Notes: a model not told the origin generated them from the sequence alone. Shown: positions 28,941 through 38,633, counted from the first letter of the stretch. The stretch is DNA of 64,000 bases from Burkholderia cenocepacia (GCF_014211915.1 NZ_CP060039.1:1550001-1614000), one strand, 5' to 3'. A program made the numbers and translations.

Positions 28941-29627
28941 ATGAAATCGACCCGACCCTTTCACCCGACTCCCGTCATCACGATCGACGGCCCGACCGCA
29001 TCCGGCAAGGGCACCGTCGCGGCGCTCGTCGCCGCGCACCTCGGCTTTCACCTGCTCGACAGCGGCGCGCTGTACCGGCTCGCGGCGCTCGCGAGCGTGC
29101 GCTACGGCATCGCCGCGGAAGACATCGACGCGCTGGTGAAGCTGATCGACGATCTGCACATCACGTTCCGCGAAGGTTGCGCGCAGCTCGACGGCGTCGA
29201 CGTGTCGAACGACATTCGTGCCGAAGCGGTCGGCAACCGTGCGTCGGCGATTGCCGTGCACGGCCCCGTGCGCACCGCGCTCGTCGCGCGCCAGCGGGCG
29301 TTCCGCAAGACGCCGGGCCTCGTGGCGGACGGCCGCGACATGGGCACGGTGATCTTCCCGGACGCCGTGTTGAAGGTGTTCCTGACGGCCAGCGCCGAGG
29401 CACGCGCGACGAGGCGGCATAAGCAATTGATGCAAAAAGGTTTTTCTGCTAATATAGATGACTTGCTCCGGGATCTTCGTGAACGTGACGCGCGCGACAG
29501 CAATCGCGCGGCCGCGCCGCTGAAGCCTGCGGCAGATGCCAAGCTGCTCGATACGTCGGCACTTTCGGTCGATGAAGCCGTCGACCAGGTGCTGCAGTGG
29601 TACCGGGCACTCGGCCAGCCCGCCTGA
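28941..29627 (+). CDS. cmk: Cytidylate kinase
   Basis: 228 residues, normal. It phosphorylates CMP and dCMP using ATP. The P-loop is [40 protein letters not shown] and [20 protein letters not shown] are family blocks for nucleotide and monophosphate binding. Around codons 162-175 the DNA becomes conspicuously AT-rich, and this stretch contains a promoter for rpsA. The stop TGA sits in the loop of a 7-bp perfect hairpin (29618-29637). Confidence 0.96.
   Translation: MKSTRPFHPTPVITIDGPTASGKGTVAALVAAHLGFHLLDSGALYRLAALASVRYGIAAEDIDALVKLIDDLHITFREGCAQLDGVDVSNDIRAEAVGNRASAIAVHGPVRTALVARQRAFRKTPGLVADGRDMGTVIFPDAVLKVFLTASAEARATRRHKQLMQKGFSANIDDLLRDLRERDARDSNRAAAPLKPAADAKLLDTSALSVDEAVDQVLQWYRALGQPA
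29427..29455 (+). promoter_or_regulatory. Internal promoter in cmk driving rpsA
   Basis: TTGATG (29427-29432), 17 bases, TAATAT (29450-29455), with the TGC of an extended -10 just before. The local composition is strikingly AT-rich for a coding region. E. coli also has rpsA promoters within cmk. Confidence 0.7.
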
Positions 29628-29670
29628 GAAGGCGGGCAGCGGTAGGTGCTCCGCGTCGCAAGCGCGGAGC
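29618..29670 (+). promoter_or_regulatory. Two leader hairpins upstream of rpsA
   Basis: GCCCGCC-TGAGAA-GGCGGGC (29618-29637) and GCTCCGCG-N7-CGCGGAGC (29648-29670), both perfect, without T runs, 100 to 150 bases before the S1 start. They could stabilise the mRNA or serve S1 autoregulation. Confidence 0.55.
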
Positions 29671-29769
29671 GTGTTTCGAACCCTTAACCCCGTGTGGTCT
29701 TCGATCTGGCCCTTTCAGCCTGCCATTCCGGCCGGCGTGGCACAGCGAGCCATGCACAATCAGATTTTT

Positions 29770-31482
29770 ATGTCCGACCTGCAAACCTCCACCCCGAATA
29801 CCGAATCCTTTGCGGCTCTGTTCGAAGAGTCGCTGACCCGCCAAGACATGCGCGCCGGCGAAGTGATTTCCGCCGAAGTCGTGCGCGTCGACCACAACTT
29901 CGTGGTCGTCAATGCAGGCCTGAAGTCCGAGGCTTACATTCCGATCGAGGAATTCCTGAACGATCAGGGCGAGGTTGAGGTGCAGTCGGGCGATTTCGTG
30001 TCCGTCGCGATCGACGCACTTGAAAACGGCTACGGCGACACGATCCTGTCGCGCGATAAGGCGAAGCGCCTTGCATCGTGGCTGTCGCTGGAAAAGGCGC
30101 TCGACAACAACGAGCTCGTCACCGGCACGATCACCGGCAAGGTGAAGGGCGGCATGACCGTGATGGTCAACGGCATCCGCGCGTTCCTGCCGGGTTCGCT
30201 GGTCGACACGCGTCCGGTCAAGGACACCACCCCCTACGAAGGCAAGACGCTCGAGTTCCGCGTGATCAAGCTCGATCGCAAGCGTAACAACGTCGTGCTG
30301 TCGCGTCGTGCAGTGATCGAAGCAACGCAAGGCGAAGAGCGCGCGAAGCTGCTCGAGACGCTGAAGGAAGGCGCGATCGTCAACGGCGTGGTCAAGAACA
30401 TCACCGACTACGGCGCGTTCGTCGACCTCGGCGGTATCGACGGCCTGCTGCACATCACCGACATCGCATGGCGTCGTGTGCGTCACCCGAGCGAAGTCCT
30501 GTCGGTTGGCCAGGAAGTCACCGCGAAGATCCTCAAGTTCGACCAAGAGAAGAACCGCGTCTCGCTGGGCATCAAGCAACTGGGCGACGATCCGTGGGAA
30601 GGCATCTCGCGCCGTTACCCGTCGGGCACGCGCCTGTTCGGCAAGGTCACGAACATCACCGACTACGGCGCATTCGTCGAAGTGGAATCGGGCATCGAAG
30701 GCCTCGTCCACGTGTCGGAAATGGACTGGACCAACAAGAACGTTGCGCCGTCGAAGGTTGTCCAGCTGGGCGACGAAGTCGAAGTCATGGTCCTCGAGAT
30801 CGACGAAGACCGTCGTCGTATCAGCCTCGGCATGAAGCAGTGCAAGCCGAATCCGTGGGATGACTTCAGCCGCAACTTCAAGAAGGGCGACAAGATCACG
30901 GGCGCAATCAAGTCGATCACCGACTTCGGCGTGTTCATCGGTCTGCCGGGCGGCATCGACGGCCTGGTTCACCTGTCGGACCTGTCGTGGAGCGAAGCCG
31001 GCGAAGAAGCCGTTCGCAAGTACAAGAAGGGCGACGAAGTCGAAGCAATCGTGCTCGGTATCGACGTCGAGAAGGAGCGCATTTCGCTCGGCATCAAGCA
31101 GCTCGAAGGCGACCCGTTCAGCAACTACGTTGCAATGAACGACAAGGGCTCGATCGTCGACGGCGTCGTGAAGACGGTCGATGCGAAGGGTGCGGTCGTC
31201 ACGCTGACGGGCGACATCGAAGGCTACCTGCGTGCGTCGGAAATCTCGCAGGATCGCGTCGAAGATGCACGCAACGTGCTGAAGGAAGGCGACAAGGTCA
31301 ACGCGATGGTGATCAACATCGATCGCAAGTCGCGCGGCATCAACCTGTCGATCAAGGCGAAGGATTCGGCTGAACAACAGGAAGCGATCCGCGGCCTGCA
31401 GTCGGACTCGAGCGCTGCTGCGACCGGTACGACCAACCTCGGCGCGCTGCTGAAGGCGAAGCTCGACGGCCAGAACCAGTAA
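29770..31482 (+). CDS. rpsA: 30S ribosomal protein S1
   Basis: 570 residues, close to E. coli (557). It binds mRNA on the 30S subunit and unfolds leaders during initiation. Six S1 RNA-binding repeats can be followed at roughly 35-105, 120-185, 205-275, 290-360, 375-450 and 460-530; repeats 3 to 5 carry the classic [20 protein letters not shown] and [20 protein letters not shown] forms. The start [20 protein letters not shown] is chosen over an ATG 18 bases earlier because betaproteobacterial S1 begins so. Codon bias is extreme. ihfB follows after 22 bases. Confidence 0.98.
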   Translation: MSDLQTSTPNTESFAALFEESLTRQDMRAGEVISAEVVRVDHNFVVVNAGLKSEAYIPIEEFLNDQGEVEVQSGDFVSVAIDALENGYGDTILSRDKAKRLASWLSLEKALDNNELVTGTITGKVKGGMTVMVNGIRAFLPGSLVDTRPVKDTTPYEGKTLEFRVIKLDRKRNNVVLSRRAVIEATQGEERAKLLETLKEGAIVNGVVKNITDYGAFVDLGGIDGLLHITDIAWRRVRHPSEVLSVGQEVTAKILKFDQEKNRVSLGIKQLGDDPWEGISRRYPSGTRLFGKVTNITDYGAFVEVESGIEGLVHVSEMDWTNKNVAPSKVVQLGDEVEVMVLEIDEDRRRISLGMKQCKPNPWDDFSRNFKKGDKITGAIKSITDFGVFIGLPGGIDGLVHLSDLSWSEAGEEAVRKYKKGDEVEAIVLGIDVEKERISLGIKQLEGDPFSNYVAMNDKGSIVDGVVKTVDAKGAVVTLTGDIEGYLRASEISQDRVEDARNVLKEGDKVNAMVINIDRKSRGINLSIKAKDSAEQQEAIRGLQSDSSAAATGTTNLGALLKAKLDGQNQ

Positions 31483-31504
31483 GCCTTACGAGGTCTGCTG
31501 AAGT

Positions 31505-31828
31505 ATGACCAAATCCGAGTTGGTCGCGCAGCTGGCATCGCGATTTCCGCAACTTGTCCTCAAGGATGCGGATTTCGCGGTGAAAACGATGCTCGATGCG
31601 ATGTCCGACGCCCTGGCGAAAGGGCATCGCATTGAAATTCGGGGTTTCGGCAGCTTTGGCCTCAATCGTCGCCCGGCGCGCGTCGGACGCAACCCGAAGT
31701 CGGGGGAGAAAGTGCAGGTGCCCGAGAAGTTCGTGCCGCACTTCAAACCTGGCAAGGAATTGCGTGAACGCGTCGACGGCCGCGCCGGTGAACCGCTGAA
31801 GGCTGACGATCCGGACGACGACCGTTGA
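31505..31828 (+). CDS. ihfB: Integration host factor subunit beta
   Basis: 107 residues, about 13 longer than E. coli because of an acidic tail ([13 protein letters not shown]). IHF alpha/beta bends DNA at specific sites. [20 protein letters not shown] starts the helical dimer region, and [20 protein letters not shown] plus [20 protein letters not shown] form the DNA-contacting beta arms with the intercalating Pro in RNPKSG. Downstream of rpsA as in enterobacteria; ends in a strong terminator. Confidence 0.97.
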   Translation: MTKSELVAQLASRFPQLVLKDADFAVKTMLDAMSDALAKGHRIEIRGFGSFGLNRRPARVGRNPKSGEKVQVPEKFVPHFKPGKELRERVDGRAGEPLKADDPDDDR

Positions 31829-31871
31829 GCGTCGTTCGGTGTGCCCGGAACCTGTCCGGCGAAGGCTGAAA

Positions 31872-31902
31872 AGAAAAGCGCCCCTTGCGGGCGCTTTTTT
31901 CA
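31872..31902 (+). terminator. Rho-independent terminator after ihfB
   Basis: AAAAGCGCC-CCTTGCG-GGCGCTTTTTT, strong stem and T run, 45 bases past the ihfB stop. It ends the serC-to-ihfB array. Confidence 0.93.
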
Positions 31903-32037
31903 TTTCCGGCCACCGACGCGCAACGCCGCGCACAGGATGTGCGCAGCCGCGGAAACGCTTCCTTTACAATACGGGTCGATTCGGTGCGACGAAGGGGAGT
32001 CGCGCGCCGCGGCAAACCTCAACAAAGAGAGGGCTTC

Positions 32038-32331
32038 ATGAAGTTTATCGTCTGGCTGATCCGGGTATTGGTGTTCGTCCTCCTGCTGGTGCTTGCGCTG
32101 GCCAATACACAAACCGCGACGCTGAATTTCGTTGCCGGCTACGCATGGCAAGCGCCGCTGATCCTGATCGGCCTGGCATTCTTCGCCGTGGGGCTGCTGG
32201 CCGGCCTGCTGTCCGCGCTGCCTTCGATCTTCCGGCTGCGTCTCGAGAACGGGCGTTTGAAGCGCGATCTGCGTGCGGCGCGCGAAACGCCCGCCGTCAT
32301 CGAGCAGCCGCCGATGCCGCCCGTCATTTAA
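32038..32331 (+). CDS. lapA: LapA family inner-membrane protein (DUF1049)
   Basis: 97 residues. Two membrane segments are clear, about 4-24 (IVWLIRVLVFVLLLVLALAN) and 41-62, separated by the short loop TQTATLNFVAGYAWQAP; the cytoplasmic tail has a short helix RLRLENGRLKRDLRAARE and a proline-rich end. This is the LapA (YciS) layout. It partners LapB in quality control of lipopolysaccharide assembly. AGAGAGG precedes ATG 32038, and TACAAT at 31965-31970 may be its -10. lapB follows 53 bases later. Confidence 0.88.
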   Translation: MKFIVWLIRVLVFVLLLVLALANTQTATLNFVAGYAWQAPLILIGLAFFAVGLLAGLLSALPSIFRLRLENGRLKRDLRAARETPAVIEQPPMPPVI

Positions 32332-32384
32332 CACGGACGCCGCGCGATCATCGCGCGGTTTTCGTCTCTGCTTCGATATTTCGC

Positions 32385-33557
32385 ATGGATCTGGATTTCT
32401 GGTGGTTGCTCGCGATTCCGGTCGCGTTCGCGCTCGGTTGGGCGGCGTCACGCTATGACCTGAAGAATCTCCTGTCGGAGAGTGCCAACCTGCCGCGCTC
32501 GTATTTTCGCGGCCTCAATTTTCTGTTGAACGAACAACCCGACAAGGCGATCGATGCGTTCATCGAGGTGGCCAAGCTCGATCCCGAAACGGTCGAGCTG
32601 CACTTCGCGCTCGGCAACCTGTTTCGCCGTCGTGGCGAGACCGACCGCGCGATCCGCGTGCACCAGAACCTGCTGAGCCGCACCGACCTGCCGGTCAACG
32701 AGCGCGACCACGCGCTGTACGAACTGGGCCAGGATTTCCTGAAAGCCGGCCTGCTGGATCGTGCCGAAGAGGCGTTCCACAAGCTCGCGGACGGCGACTA
32801 CGCACTGGGTGCGCAGCGTGCGCTGCTGACGATCTACGAGATCGAGAAGGACTGGAACAAGTCGATCGATACGGCGAAGCGCATCGAATCGATGAGCGAC
32901 AAGCCGCTCGGCGTCGAAATTGCGCAGTTTCACTGCGAACTCGCGCAGGACGCGCTGCAGCGCAAGAATGCTGCTGCGGCGGCCGAACAGTTGCGCCTCG
33001 CGCTGACCGTGAATCCGCAGAACGTCCGTGCGACGGTGCTGTCCGGCGACGCGGCGGAAGCAGCGGGCGACCACGCGGCCGCGATCAAGCACTGGAAGCG
33101 CGTCGAAGCGCAGAACCCGGCATATCTGCCGCTCGTCGCCGACAAGCTGATGAAGGCGTACGTCGCGCTCGGCAAGAACGCTGAAGGCGCCGAGCTGCTG
33201 ATGGGGTACGTCGATCGTTATCCGTCGAACGACCTGCTCGACATCGCCTATCAGCATATCGCCGGGTTGCGCGGCCAGGATGCGGCGCATACGCTCGCGC
33301 GGACGCAGATGGAAAAGTCGCCGAACCTGTCGGGGATGCTGCACCTGCTCGATGCGCAGATCGCGGCGGCCGAGGAACCGCGTCGTAAGGAACTTGAAAT
33401 GATGCGTGCGCTGATCAAGCAGCGCACGAAAAATCTGCCACGGTATACGTGCCAGAATTGCGGTTTCCGGGCACGGCTCTTCTACTGGCAGTGCCCCGGA
33501 TGCAGCGGCTGGGAAACCTATGCGCCGCGCCGCGTCGAACCTGCGATGCCGGGCTGA
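32385..33557 (+). CDS. lapB: Lipopolysaccharide assembly protein LapB (YciM)
   Basis: 390 residues, as in E. coli (389). It begins with one membrane anchor (MDLDFWWLLAIPVAFALGWA), then about nine TPR-like repeats (from LNFLLNEQPDKAIDAFIEVA to around residue 335), and ends in a rubredoxin-like zinc knuckle YTCQNCGFRARLFYWQCPGC with CxxC pairs. LapB targets LpxC to FtsH and so sets LPS synthesis rate. The neighbours ugd, hldA and hldD make LPS sugars, a meaningful grouping. Its stop TGA sits in the loop of a 7-bp perfect hairpin. Confidence 0.96.
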   Translation: MDLDFWWLLAIPVAFALGWAASRYDLKNLLSESANLPRSYFRGLNFLLNEQPDKAIDAFIEVAKLDPETVELHFALGNLFRRRGETDRAIRVHQNLLSRTDLPVNERDHALYELGQDFLKAGLLDRAEEAFHKLADGDYALGAQRALLTIYEIEKDWNKSIDTAKRIESMSDKPLGVEIAQFHCELAQDALQRKNAAAAAEQLRLALTVNPQNVRATVLSGDAAEAAGDHAAAIKHWKRVEAQNPAYLPLVADKLMKAYVALGKNAEGAELLMGYVDRYPSNDLLDIAYQHIAGLRGQDAAHTLARTQMEKSPNLSGMLHLLDAQIAAAEEPRRKELEMMRALIKQRTKNLPRYTCQNCGFRARLFYWQCPGCSGWETYAPRRVEPAMPG

Positions 33558-33565
33558 TCCCGGCA
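33547..33565 (+). repeat. Hairpin enclosing the lapB stop codon
   Basis: TGCCGGG-CTGAT-CCCGGCA, perfect 7-bp arms; TGA in the loop is the lapB stop. A second perfect inverted repeat, CCGCCGGG-N5-CCCGGCGG, follows at 33590-33610. Neither has a T run. Confidence 0.65.
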
Positions 33566-33647
33566 CGCGGAGCCAACGCGCTGCGGTTGCCGCCGGGCTC
33601 GTCCCGGCGGCCAAGTTAGTCAATTACCGGGAAGTACCGGAACATCT

Positions 33648-35048
33648 ATGAAAATCACCATCATCGGCACCGGCTATGTCGGCCTCGTCACGGGCGCCTG
33701 CCTCGCGGAGATAGGTCACGACGTCTTCTGTCTCGACGTCGATCCGCGCAAGATCGACATCCTGAACAACGGCGGGATGCCGATTCACGAACCGGGGCTG
33801 CTGGACATCATCGCGCGCAACCGCACGGCGGGGCGCCTGCGTTTCTCGACCGACATCGAGGCGAGCGTCGCGCATGGCGAGATCCAGTTCATCGCCGTCG
33901 GCACGCCGCCCGACGAGGACGGCTTGGCCGACCTGCAATACGTGCTCGAGGCCGCGCGCAACATCGGCCGCCACATGACGGGCTTCAAGGTGATCGTCGA
34001 CAAGTCGACGGTGCCGGTCGGCACCGCGCGGCGCGTGCACGGCGTGGTCGACGAGGCGCTTGCCGCACGCGGGCTCGCGGGCAGCGTCGCGCATCGCTTT
34101 TCGGTGGTGTCGAACCCGGAATTCCTGAAGGAAGGCGCGGCGGTCGAGGACTTCATGCGCCCGGACCGGATCATCATCGGCGTCGACGACGACGAAACCG
34201 GCACGATCGCGCGCGAGAAGATGAAGAAGCTCTATGCGCCGTTCAACCGCAACCACGAGCGTACGATCTACATGGACGTGCGTTCGGCGGAATTCGCGAA
34301 GTATGCGGCGAACGCGATGCTCGCGACGCGCATCTCGTTCATGAACGAGATGTCGAATCTCGCCGACAAGGTCGGCGCCGACATCGAGGCCGTGCGCCGC
34401 GGGATCGGCTCCGATCCGCGCATCGGCTATCACTTCCTGTACGCCGGTGTCGGCTACGGCGGCTCGTGCTTCCCCAAGGACGTGCAGGCGCTGATCCGCA
34501 CCGCGGGCGAGAACGGCCAGCCGCTGCGCATTCTGGAGGCTGTCGAGGCCGCCAACCATGCGCAGAAGGACGTGCTGATCGGCAAGATCGAGCAGCGCTT
34601 CGGCACCGACCTGACGGGCCGCGAGTTCGCGGTCTGGGGCCTCGCGTTCAAGCCGAACACCGACGACATGCGCGAGGCGCCGAGCCGTCGCCTGATCGCC
34701 GCGCTGCTCGAACGCGGGGCGACCGTGCGCGCCTACGATCCGGTTGCGGTCGACGAAGCGCGGCGCGTGTTCGCACTGGATTTCGGCGACGCCGCGAAGG
34801 CGCTGGCGCGGCTGCATCTCGTCGACACGCAGGACGCCGCGGTCACGGGCGCGGACGCCCTCGTGATCGTCACCGAATGGAAGGAATTCCGCAGCCCCGA
34901 TTTCACGCGCCTGAAGGCCGAGCTGAAAGCGCCGGTGATCTTCGACGGGCGCAACCTGTACGAGCCGGATGCGATGGCCGAGCTGGGCATCGACTATTAC
35001 GCGATCGGCCGGCCGTATGTCGATCCCCAGTCGTCCTCCCGTGGCTGA
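33648..35048 (+). CDS. ugd: UDP-glucose 6-dehydrogenase
   Basis: 466 residues. It oxidises UDP-glucose twice to UDP-glucuronate, the precursor of 4-amino-4-deoxy-L-arabinose on lipid A and of capsule or exopolysaccharide sugars. The NAD motif is [34 protein letters not shown] and [20 protein letters not shown] are substrate-binding blocks; the catalytic cysteine is Cys274 in [24 protein letters not shown] lies in the C-terminal UDP-binding domain. It ends 7 bases before hldA, so the two are cotranscribed. Ara4N on lipid A underlies polymyxin resistance in this genus (established knowledge). Confidence 0.96.
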   Translation: MKITIIGTGYVGLVTGACLAEIGHDVFCLDVDPRKIDILNNGGMPIHEPGLLDIIARNRTAGRLRFSTDIEASVAHGEIQFIAVGTPPDEDGLADLQYVLEAARNIGRHMTGFKVIVDKSTVPVGTARRVHGVVDEALAARGLAGSVAHRFSVVSNPEFLKEGAAVEDFMRPDRIIIGVDDDETGTIAREKMKKLYAPFNRNHERTIYMDVRSAEFAKYAANAMLATRISFMNEMSNLADKVGADIEAVRRGIGSDPRIGYHFLYAGVGYGGSCFPKDVQALIRTAGENGQPLRILEAVEAANHAQKDVLIGKIEQRFGTDLTGREFAVWGLAFKPNTDDMREAPSRRLIAALLERGATVRAYDPVAVDEARRVFALDFGDAAKALARLHLVDTQDAAVTGADALVIVTEWKEFRSPDFTRLKAELKAPVIFDGRNLYEPDAMAELGIDYYAIGRPYVDPQSSSRG

Positions 35049-35055
35049 ACGTACG

Positions 35056-36006
35056 ATGAATACTCTTCGCGAAGTCGTTCCGGTGCCGCGCGAGCAACTC
35101 GCGCGCTCGCGTGTGCTCGTCGTCGGCGACGTGATGCTCGACCGTTACTGGTTCGGCAACGTCGATCGCATTTCGCCTGAAGCGCCGGTGCCGGTGGTGC
35201 ACGTGCAGCGTCAGGAGGAGCGGCTCGGCGGCGCGGCCAACGTCGCGCGCAATGCCGTGACGCTCGGCGGCCAGGCCGGCCTGCTGTGCGTCGTCGGTTG
35301 CGACGAACCGGGCGAGCGGATCGTCGAGCTGCTCGGCAGCAGCGGCGTGACGCCCCATCTCGAGCGCGACCCGGCACTCCCGACCACGATCAAGCTGCGC
35401 GTGCTCGCGCGCCAGCAGCAACTGCTGCGCGTGGACTTCGAGGCGACGCCGACGCACGAGGTGCTGCTCGCGGGGCTCGCGCGCTTCGATGCGCTGCTGC
35501 CGCAGCACGACGTCGTGCTGATGTCGGATTACGCGAAAGGCGGCCTGACGCACGTCACGACGATGATCGAGAAGGCGCGCGCGGCCGGCAAGGCGGTGCT
35601 GGTCGACCCGAAGGGCGACGACTGGGCACGCTATCGCGGCGCATCGCTGATCACGCCGAATCGCGCGGAGTTGCGCGAGGTGGTCGGGCAGTGGAAATCG
35701 GAAGACGACCTGCGCGCGCGCGTCGCGAATCTGCGTGCGGAGCTCGGCATCGACGCGCTGCTGCTCACCCGTTCGGAAGAGGGCATGACGCTCTTTTCCG
35801 CGGGTGGCGAACTGCATGCGCCGGCGCTCGCACGCGAAGTGTTCGACGTGTCGGGCGCGGGCGACACCGTGATCGCGACGGTCGCGACGATGCTCGGCGC
35901 CGGTGTGCCGCTCGTCGACGCCGTGGTGCTCGCGAATCGCGCGGCAGGCATCGTGGTCGGCAAGCTCGGCACGGCCACGGTGGATTACGACGAACTGTTT
36001 CACTGA
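35056..36006 (+). CDS. hldA: D-glycero-beta-D-manno-heptose-7-phosphate kinase
   Basis: 316 residues, matching the separate kinase form rather than the bifunctional HldE (about 477 aa). A PfkB/ribokinase fold: VLVVGDVMLDRYWFGNVDRI, ERLGGAANVARNAVTLGGQA for the sugar site, and FDVSGAGDTVIATVATMLGA with the catalytic Asp. It phosphorylates heptose 7-phosphate at C1 in ADP-heptose synthesis. The HldC-type nucleotidyltransferase is not in the window. Start ATG 35056 chosen; a GTG at 35041 overlapping ugd is possible. Confidence 0.94.
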   Translation: MNTLREVVPVPREQLARSRVLVVGDVMLDRYWFGNVDRISPEAPVPVVHVQRQEERLGGAANVARNAVTLGGQAGLLCVVGCDEPGERIVELLGSSGVTPHLERDPALPTTIKLRVLARQQQLLRVDFEATPTHEVLLAGLARFDALLPQHDVVLMSDYAKGGLTHVTTMIEKARAAGKAVLVDPKGDDWARYRGASLITPNRAELREVVGQWKSEDDLRARVANLRAELGIDALLLTRSEEGMTLFSAGGELHAPALAREVFDVSGAGDTVIATVATMLGAGVPLVDAVVLANRAAGIVVGKLGTATVDYDELFH

Positions 36007-36069
36007 GCGCATTCGGCGGCGCGACGAGCGCGCCGCACGCGTGGCTCGCACTTTTCAGGCAGGACGATC

Positions 36070-37062
36070 ATGACCCTCATCGTCACCGGCGCAGCCGGTT
36101 TTATCGGCGCGAACATCGTCAAGGCGCTCAACGAGCGCGGCGAGACGCGCATCATCGCGGTCGACAACCTGACCCGCGCGGACAAGTTCCGCAATCTCGT
36201 CGACTGCGAGATCGACGACTATCTCGACAAGACCGAATTCGTCGAACGCTTCGCGCGTGGCGATTTCGGCAAGGTGCGCGCGGTATTTCATGAAGGCGCC
36301 TGTTCGGACACGATGGAAACCGACGGCCGCTACATGATGGACAACAACTTCCGCTACAGCCGCGCGGTGCTCGATACCTGCCTCGCGCAGGGCACGCAGT
36401 TCCTGTATGCGTCGTCGGCCGCGATCTACGGCGGCTCGACGCGTTTCGTCGAGGAGCGCGACGTCGAGGCGCCGCTGAACGTGTACGGCTATTCGAAGTT
36501 CCTGTTCGACCAGGTGATCCGTCGCGTGCTGCCGAGCGCGAAGAGCCAGATCGCGGGCTTCCGCTATTTCAACGTGTACGGTCCGCGCGAGACGCACAAG
36601 GGTCGCATGGCGTCGGTCGCGTTCCACAACTTCAACCAGTTCCGCGCGGAAGGCAAGGTGAAGCTGTTCGGCGAGTACAACGGTTATGCGCCGGGCGAGC
36701 AGACGCGCGATTTCGTGTCGGTCGAGGACGTGACCAAGGTTAACCTGTTCTTCTTCGATCATCCGGAGAAGTCGGGCATCTTCAACCTCGGCACGGGCCG
36801 GGCGCAGCCGTTCAACGATATCGCGTCGACGGTCGTGAACACGCTGCGTGCGCTTGACAACCAGGCGCCGCTGACGCTCGCGCAGCAGGTCGAGCAGGGA
36901 TTGATCGAATACGTGCCGTTCCCCGATGCGCTGCGCGGCAAGTACCAGTGCTTCACGCAGGCCGACCAGACGAAACTGCGCGCGGCCGGCTACGACGCAC
37001 CGTTCCTGACCGTGCAGGAAGGCGTCGACCGCTACGTGCGTTGGCTATCCGGCCAGGTTTAA
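36070..37062 (+). CDS. hldD: ADP-L-glycero-D-manno-heptose 6-epimerase
   Basis: 330 residues, normal. Short-chain dehydrogenase/epimerase fold: [20 protein letters not shown] binds [24 protein letters not shown] is the family block, and the catalytic Tyr and Lys are in [15 protein letters not shown]. It inverts C6 of ADP-heptose to give the L,D form used in the LPS inner core. It follows hldA after 63 bases. The end GGTTTAAACC contains the stop at a palindrome. Confidence 0.97.
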   Translation: MTLIVTGAAGFIGANIVKALNERGETRIIAVDNLTRADKFRNLVDCEIDDYLDKTEFVERFARGDFGKVRAVFHEGACSDTMETDGRYMMDNNFRYSRAVLDTCLAQGTQFLYASSAAIYGGSTRFVEERDVEAPLNVYGYSKFLFDQVIRRVLPSAKSQIAGFRYFNVYGPRETHKGRMASVAFHNFNQFRAEGKVKLFGEYNGYAPGEQTRDFVSVEDVTKVNLFFFDHPEKSGIFNLGTGRAQPFNDIASTVVNTLRALDNQAPLTLAQQVEQGLIEYVPFPDALRGKYQCFTQADQTKLRAAGYDAPFLTVQEGVDRYVRWLSGQV

Positions 37063-37136
37063 ACCGAAGCGTTGCATCGATAGACTGGGTCTCACGGTCG
37101 GCAGCCGCCGGCCGTTTTTCTTCGGAGATCCAGCAC

Positions 37137-37484
37137 ATGATCAGGAAATGGTTTGCCGCAGCGGTCATGCTCGGCGCAGTCGCGTCGGCCTGGGCGGCCG
37201 TCGACGTCAACACCGCGAACGAGGATGCGCTCGTCGGCATCAAGGGCATCGGCCCGGCGCGGGCCAAGGCGATTCTCGACGAGCGCGGCGCACGTGGTCC
37301 GTTCAGGAATGCGGACGATCTCGCCACGCGCGTGAAGGGCATGGGCGGGCATACCGTCGAGCGGCTTCAGCAGGAAGGTTTGACGATCGGTGCAGCGGCG
37401 GGTACGAGCGCTACGCCGTCGGCCGCGGCCAAACCGGCGGCAGCGAAGCCTGCCGCCGCACCGGCCCGCACCGCGCAGAAATAA
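37137..37484 (+). CDS. ComEA-like helix-hairpin-helix DNA-binding protein, exported
   Basis: 115 residues with signal peptide (MIRKWFAAAVMLGAVASAWA then AVDVN). The mature part is one (HhH)2 unit: VNTANEDALVGIKGIGPARA followed by KAILDERGARGPFRNADDLA, as in ComEA, the periplasmic DNA receptor of competence. The C-terminus is an Ala/Pro/Lys-rich tail of about 40 residues that may add DNA affinity. It could take part in DNA uptake, though no other competence genes are nearby. A terminator follows at 37539. Confidence 0.85.
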   Translation: MIRKWFAAAVMLGAVASAWAAVDVNTANEDALVGIKGIGPARAKAILDERGARGPFRNADDLATRVKGMGGHTVERLQQEGLTIGAAAGTSATPSAAAKPAAAKPAAAPARTAQK

Positions 37485-37538
37485 CGCGTCAAGCAACCGA
37501 CACAAGTGCTCCTTCAGTCGCCGTCGTTGCGACGGCTT

Positions 37539-37562
37539 CCCGCGGCATGCCGCGGGTTTTTT
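37539..37562 (+). terminator. Rho-independent terminator
   Basis: CCCGCGGCATGCCGCGGG, an 18-bp perfect palindrome (stem with small loop), followed by TTTTTT. 55 bases after the ComEA-like gene. Confidence 0.9.
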
Positions 37563-37659
37563 GCGTGGAGCGGCGGGCTTGCGCGGCGAAACGCGAACCG
37601 CGCGGCACGCGTATTCCATCGTCGCAATGGGGTTGCCGGCGCGGGTGCCGGTGCTGGTT

Positions 37660-37675
37660 TACAATCGATCGATTG
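37660..37675 (+). promoter_or_regulatory. cysM -10 element and adjacent palindrome
   Basis: TACAAT (37660-37665) overlaps a 14-bp perfect palindrome CAATCGATCGATTG (37662-37675), about 30 bases before the cysM start. Suggests a regulated promoter; no convincing -35. Confidence 0.4.
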
Positions 37676-37701
37676 ATCGGCCTCGCACTCACGGTATATC
37701 C

Positions 37702-38604
37702 ATGGCTTACAAAACTATCGAAGACACGATCGGCAATACGCCGCTCGTGCAACTGGTCCGCCTGCCGGACGACGAGATTCGCGCCCGCAACAACGTGCTG
37801 CTCGCGAAGCTCGAGGGCAACAATCCGGCCGGCTCCGTGAAGGATCGTCCGGCGCTGTCGATGATCAGCAAGGCCGAGGCGCGTGGACGCATCAAGCCGG
37901 GCGATACGCTGATCGAGGCAACGAGCGGCAACACGGGCATCGCGCTCGCGATGGCCGCGGCAATCCGCGGCTACAAGATGGTGCTGATCATGCCGGAGGA
38001 TCTGTCGGTCGAGCGCCGCCAGAGCATGGCCGCTTATGGTGCCGAAATCATCCTGACGCCGGTGAAGGGCGGGATGGAACTGGCGCGCGACCTCGCGGAG
38101 CAGATGCAGCGTGAAGGCAAGGGCGTGATCCTCGACCAGTTCGGCAACCCCGACAATCCCGTCGCGCACTACGAAGCAACGGGGCCGGAGATCTGGCGCG
38201 ATACCGAAGGGCGCATCACGCACTTCGTGTCCGCGATGGGCACGACGGGCACCATCATGGGCACATCGCGCTATCTGAAGGAACAGAATCCGGCGATCGA
38301 GATCGTCGGTGCGCAGCCGGAAGACGGCTCGCGTATTCCGGGCATCCGCAAATGGCCGGAAGCATACATGCCGACCATCTTCGATCGCAGCCGTGTCGAC
38401 CGCGTCGAGAGCGTGAGCCAGGCCGCGTCGGAAACGATGACGCGCCGGCTCGCGGCGGTCGAAGGCATTTTCGCGGGCATTTCGTCGGGCGGCGCATGCG
38501 AAGTCGCGATGCGCATCGCGCGTCAGGTCGAGAATGCGACGATCGTGTTCATCGTCTGCGATCGTGGCGACCGCTATCTGTCCACGGGTGTGTTTCCCGC
38601 CTGA
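37702..38604 (+). CDS. cysM: Cysteine synthase B (O-acetylserine sulfhydrylase B)
   Basis: 300 residues, normal. PLP enzyme making cysteine from O-acetylserine and sulfide or thiosulfate. MAYKTIEDTIGNTPLVQLVR opens; the PLP lysine is in EGNNPAGSVKDRPALSMI; the phosphate-loop and substrate-binding piece is IEATSGNTGIALAMAAAIRG; MGTTGTIMGTSRYLKE and GIRKWPEAYMPTIFD are typical of the CysM rather than CysK branch. It ends at a strong terminator. Confidence 0.95.
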   Translation: MAYKTIEDTIGNTPLVQLVRLPDDEIRARNNVLLAKLEGNNPAGSVKDRPALSMISKAEARGRIKPGDTLIEATSGNTGIALAMAAAIRGYKMVLIMPEDLSVERRQSMAAYGAEIILTPVKGGMELARDLAEQMQREGKGVILDQFGNPDNPVAHYEATGPEIWRDTEGRITHFVSAMGTTGTIMGTSRYLKEQNPAIEIVGAQPEDGSRIPGIRKWPEAYMPTIFDRSRVDRVESVSQAASETMTRRLAAVEGIFAGISSGGACEVAMRIARQVENATIVFIVCDRGDRYLSTGVFPA

Positions 38605-38633
38605 GCGAGATCGGTGCGCGATGCGCGCATCGA

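Noticed and set aside
29449..31377. 642-codon minus-strand frame opposite rpsA
   Set aside because: Produced by the repetitive, biased codons of the six S1 repeats.
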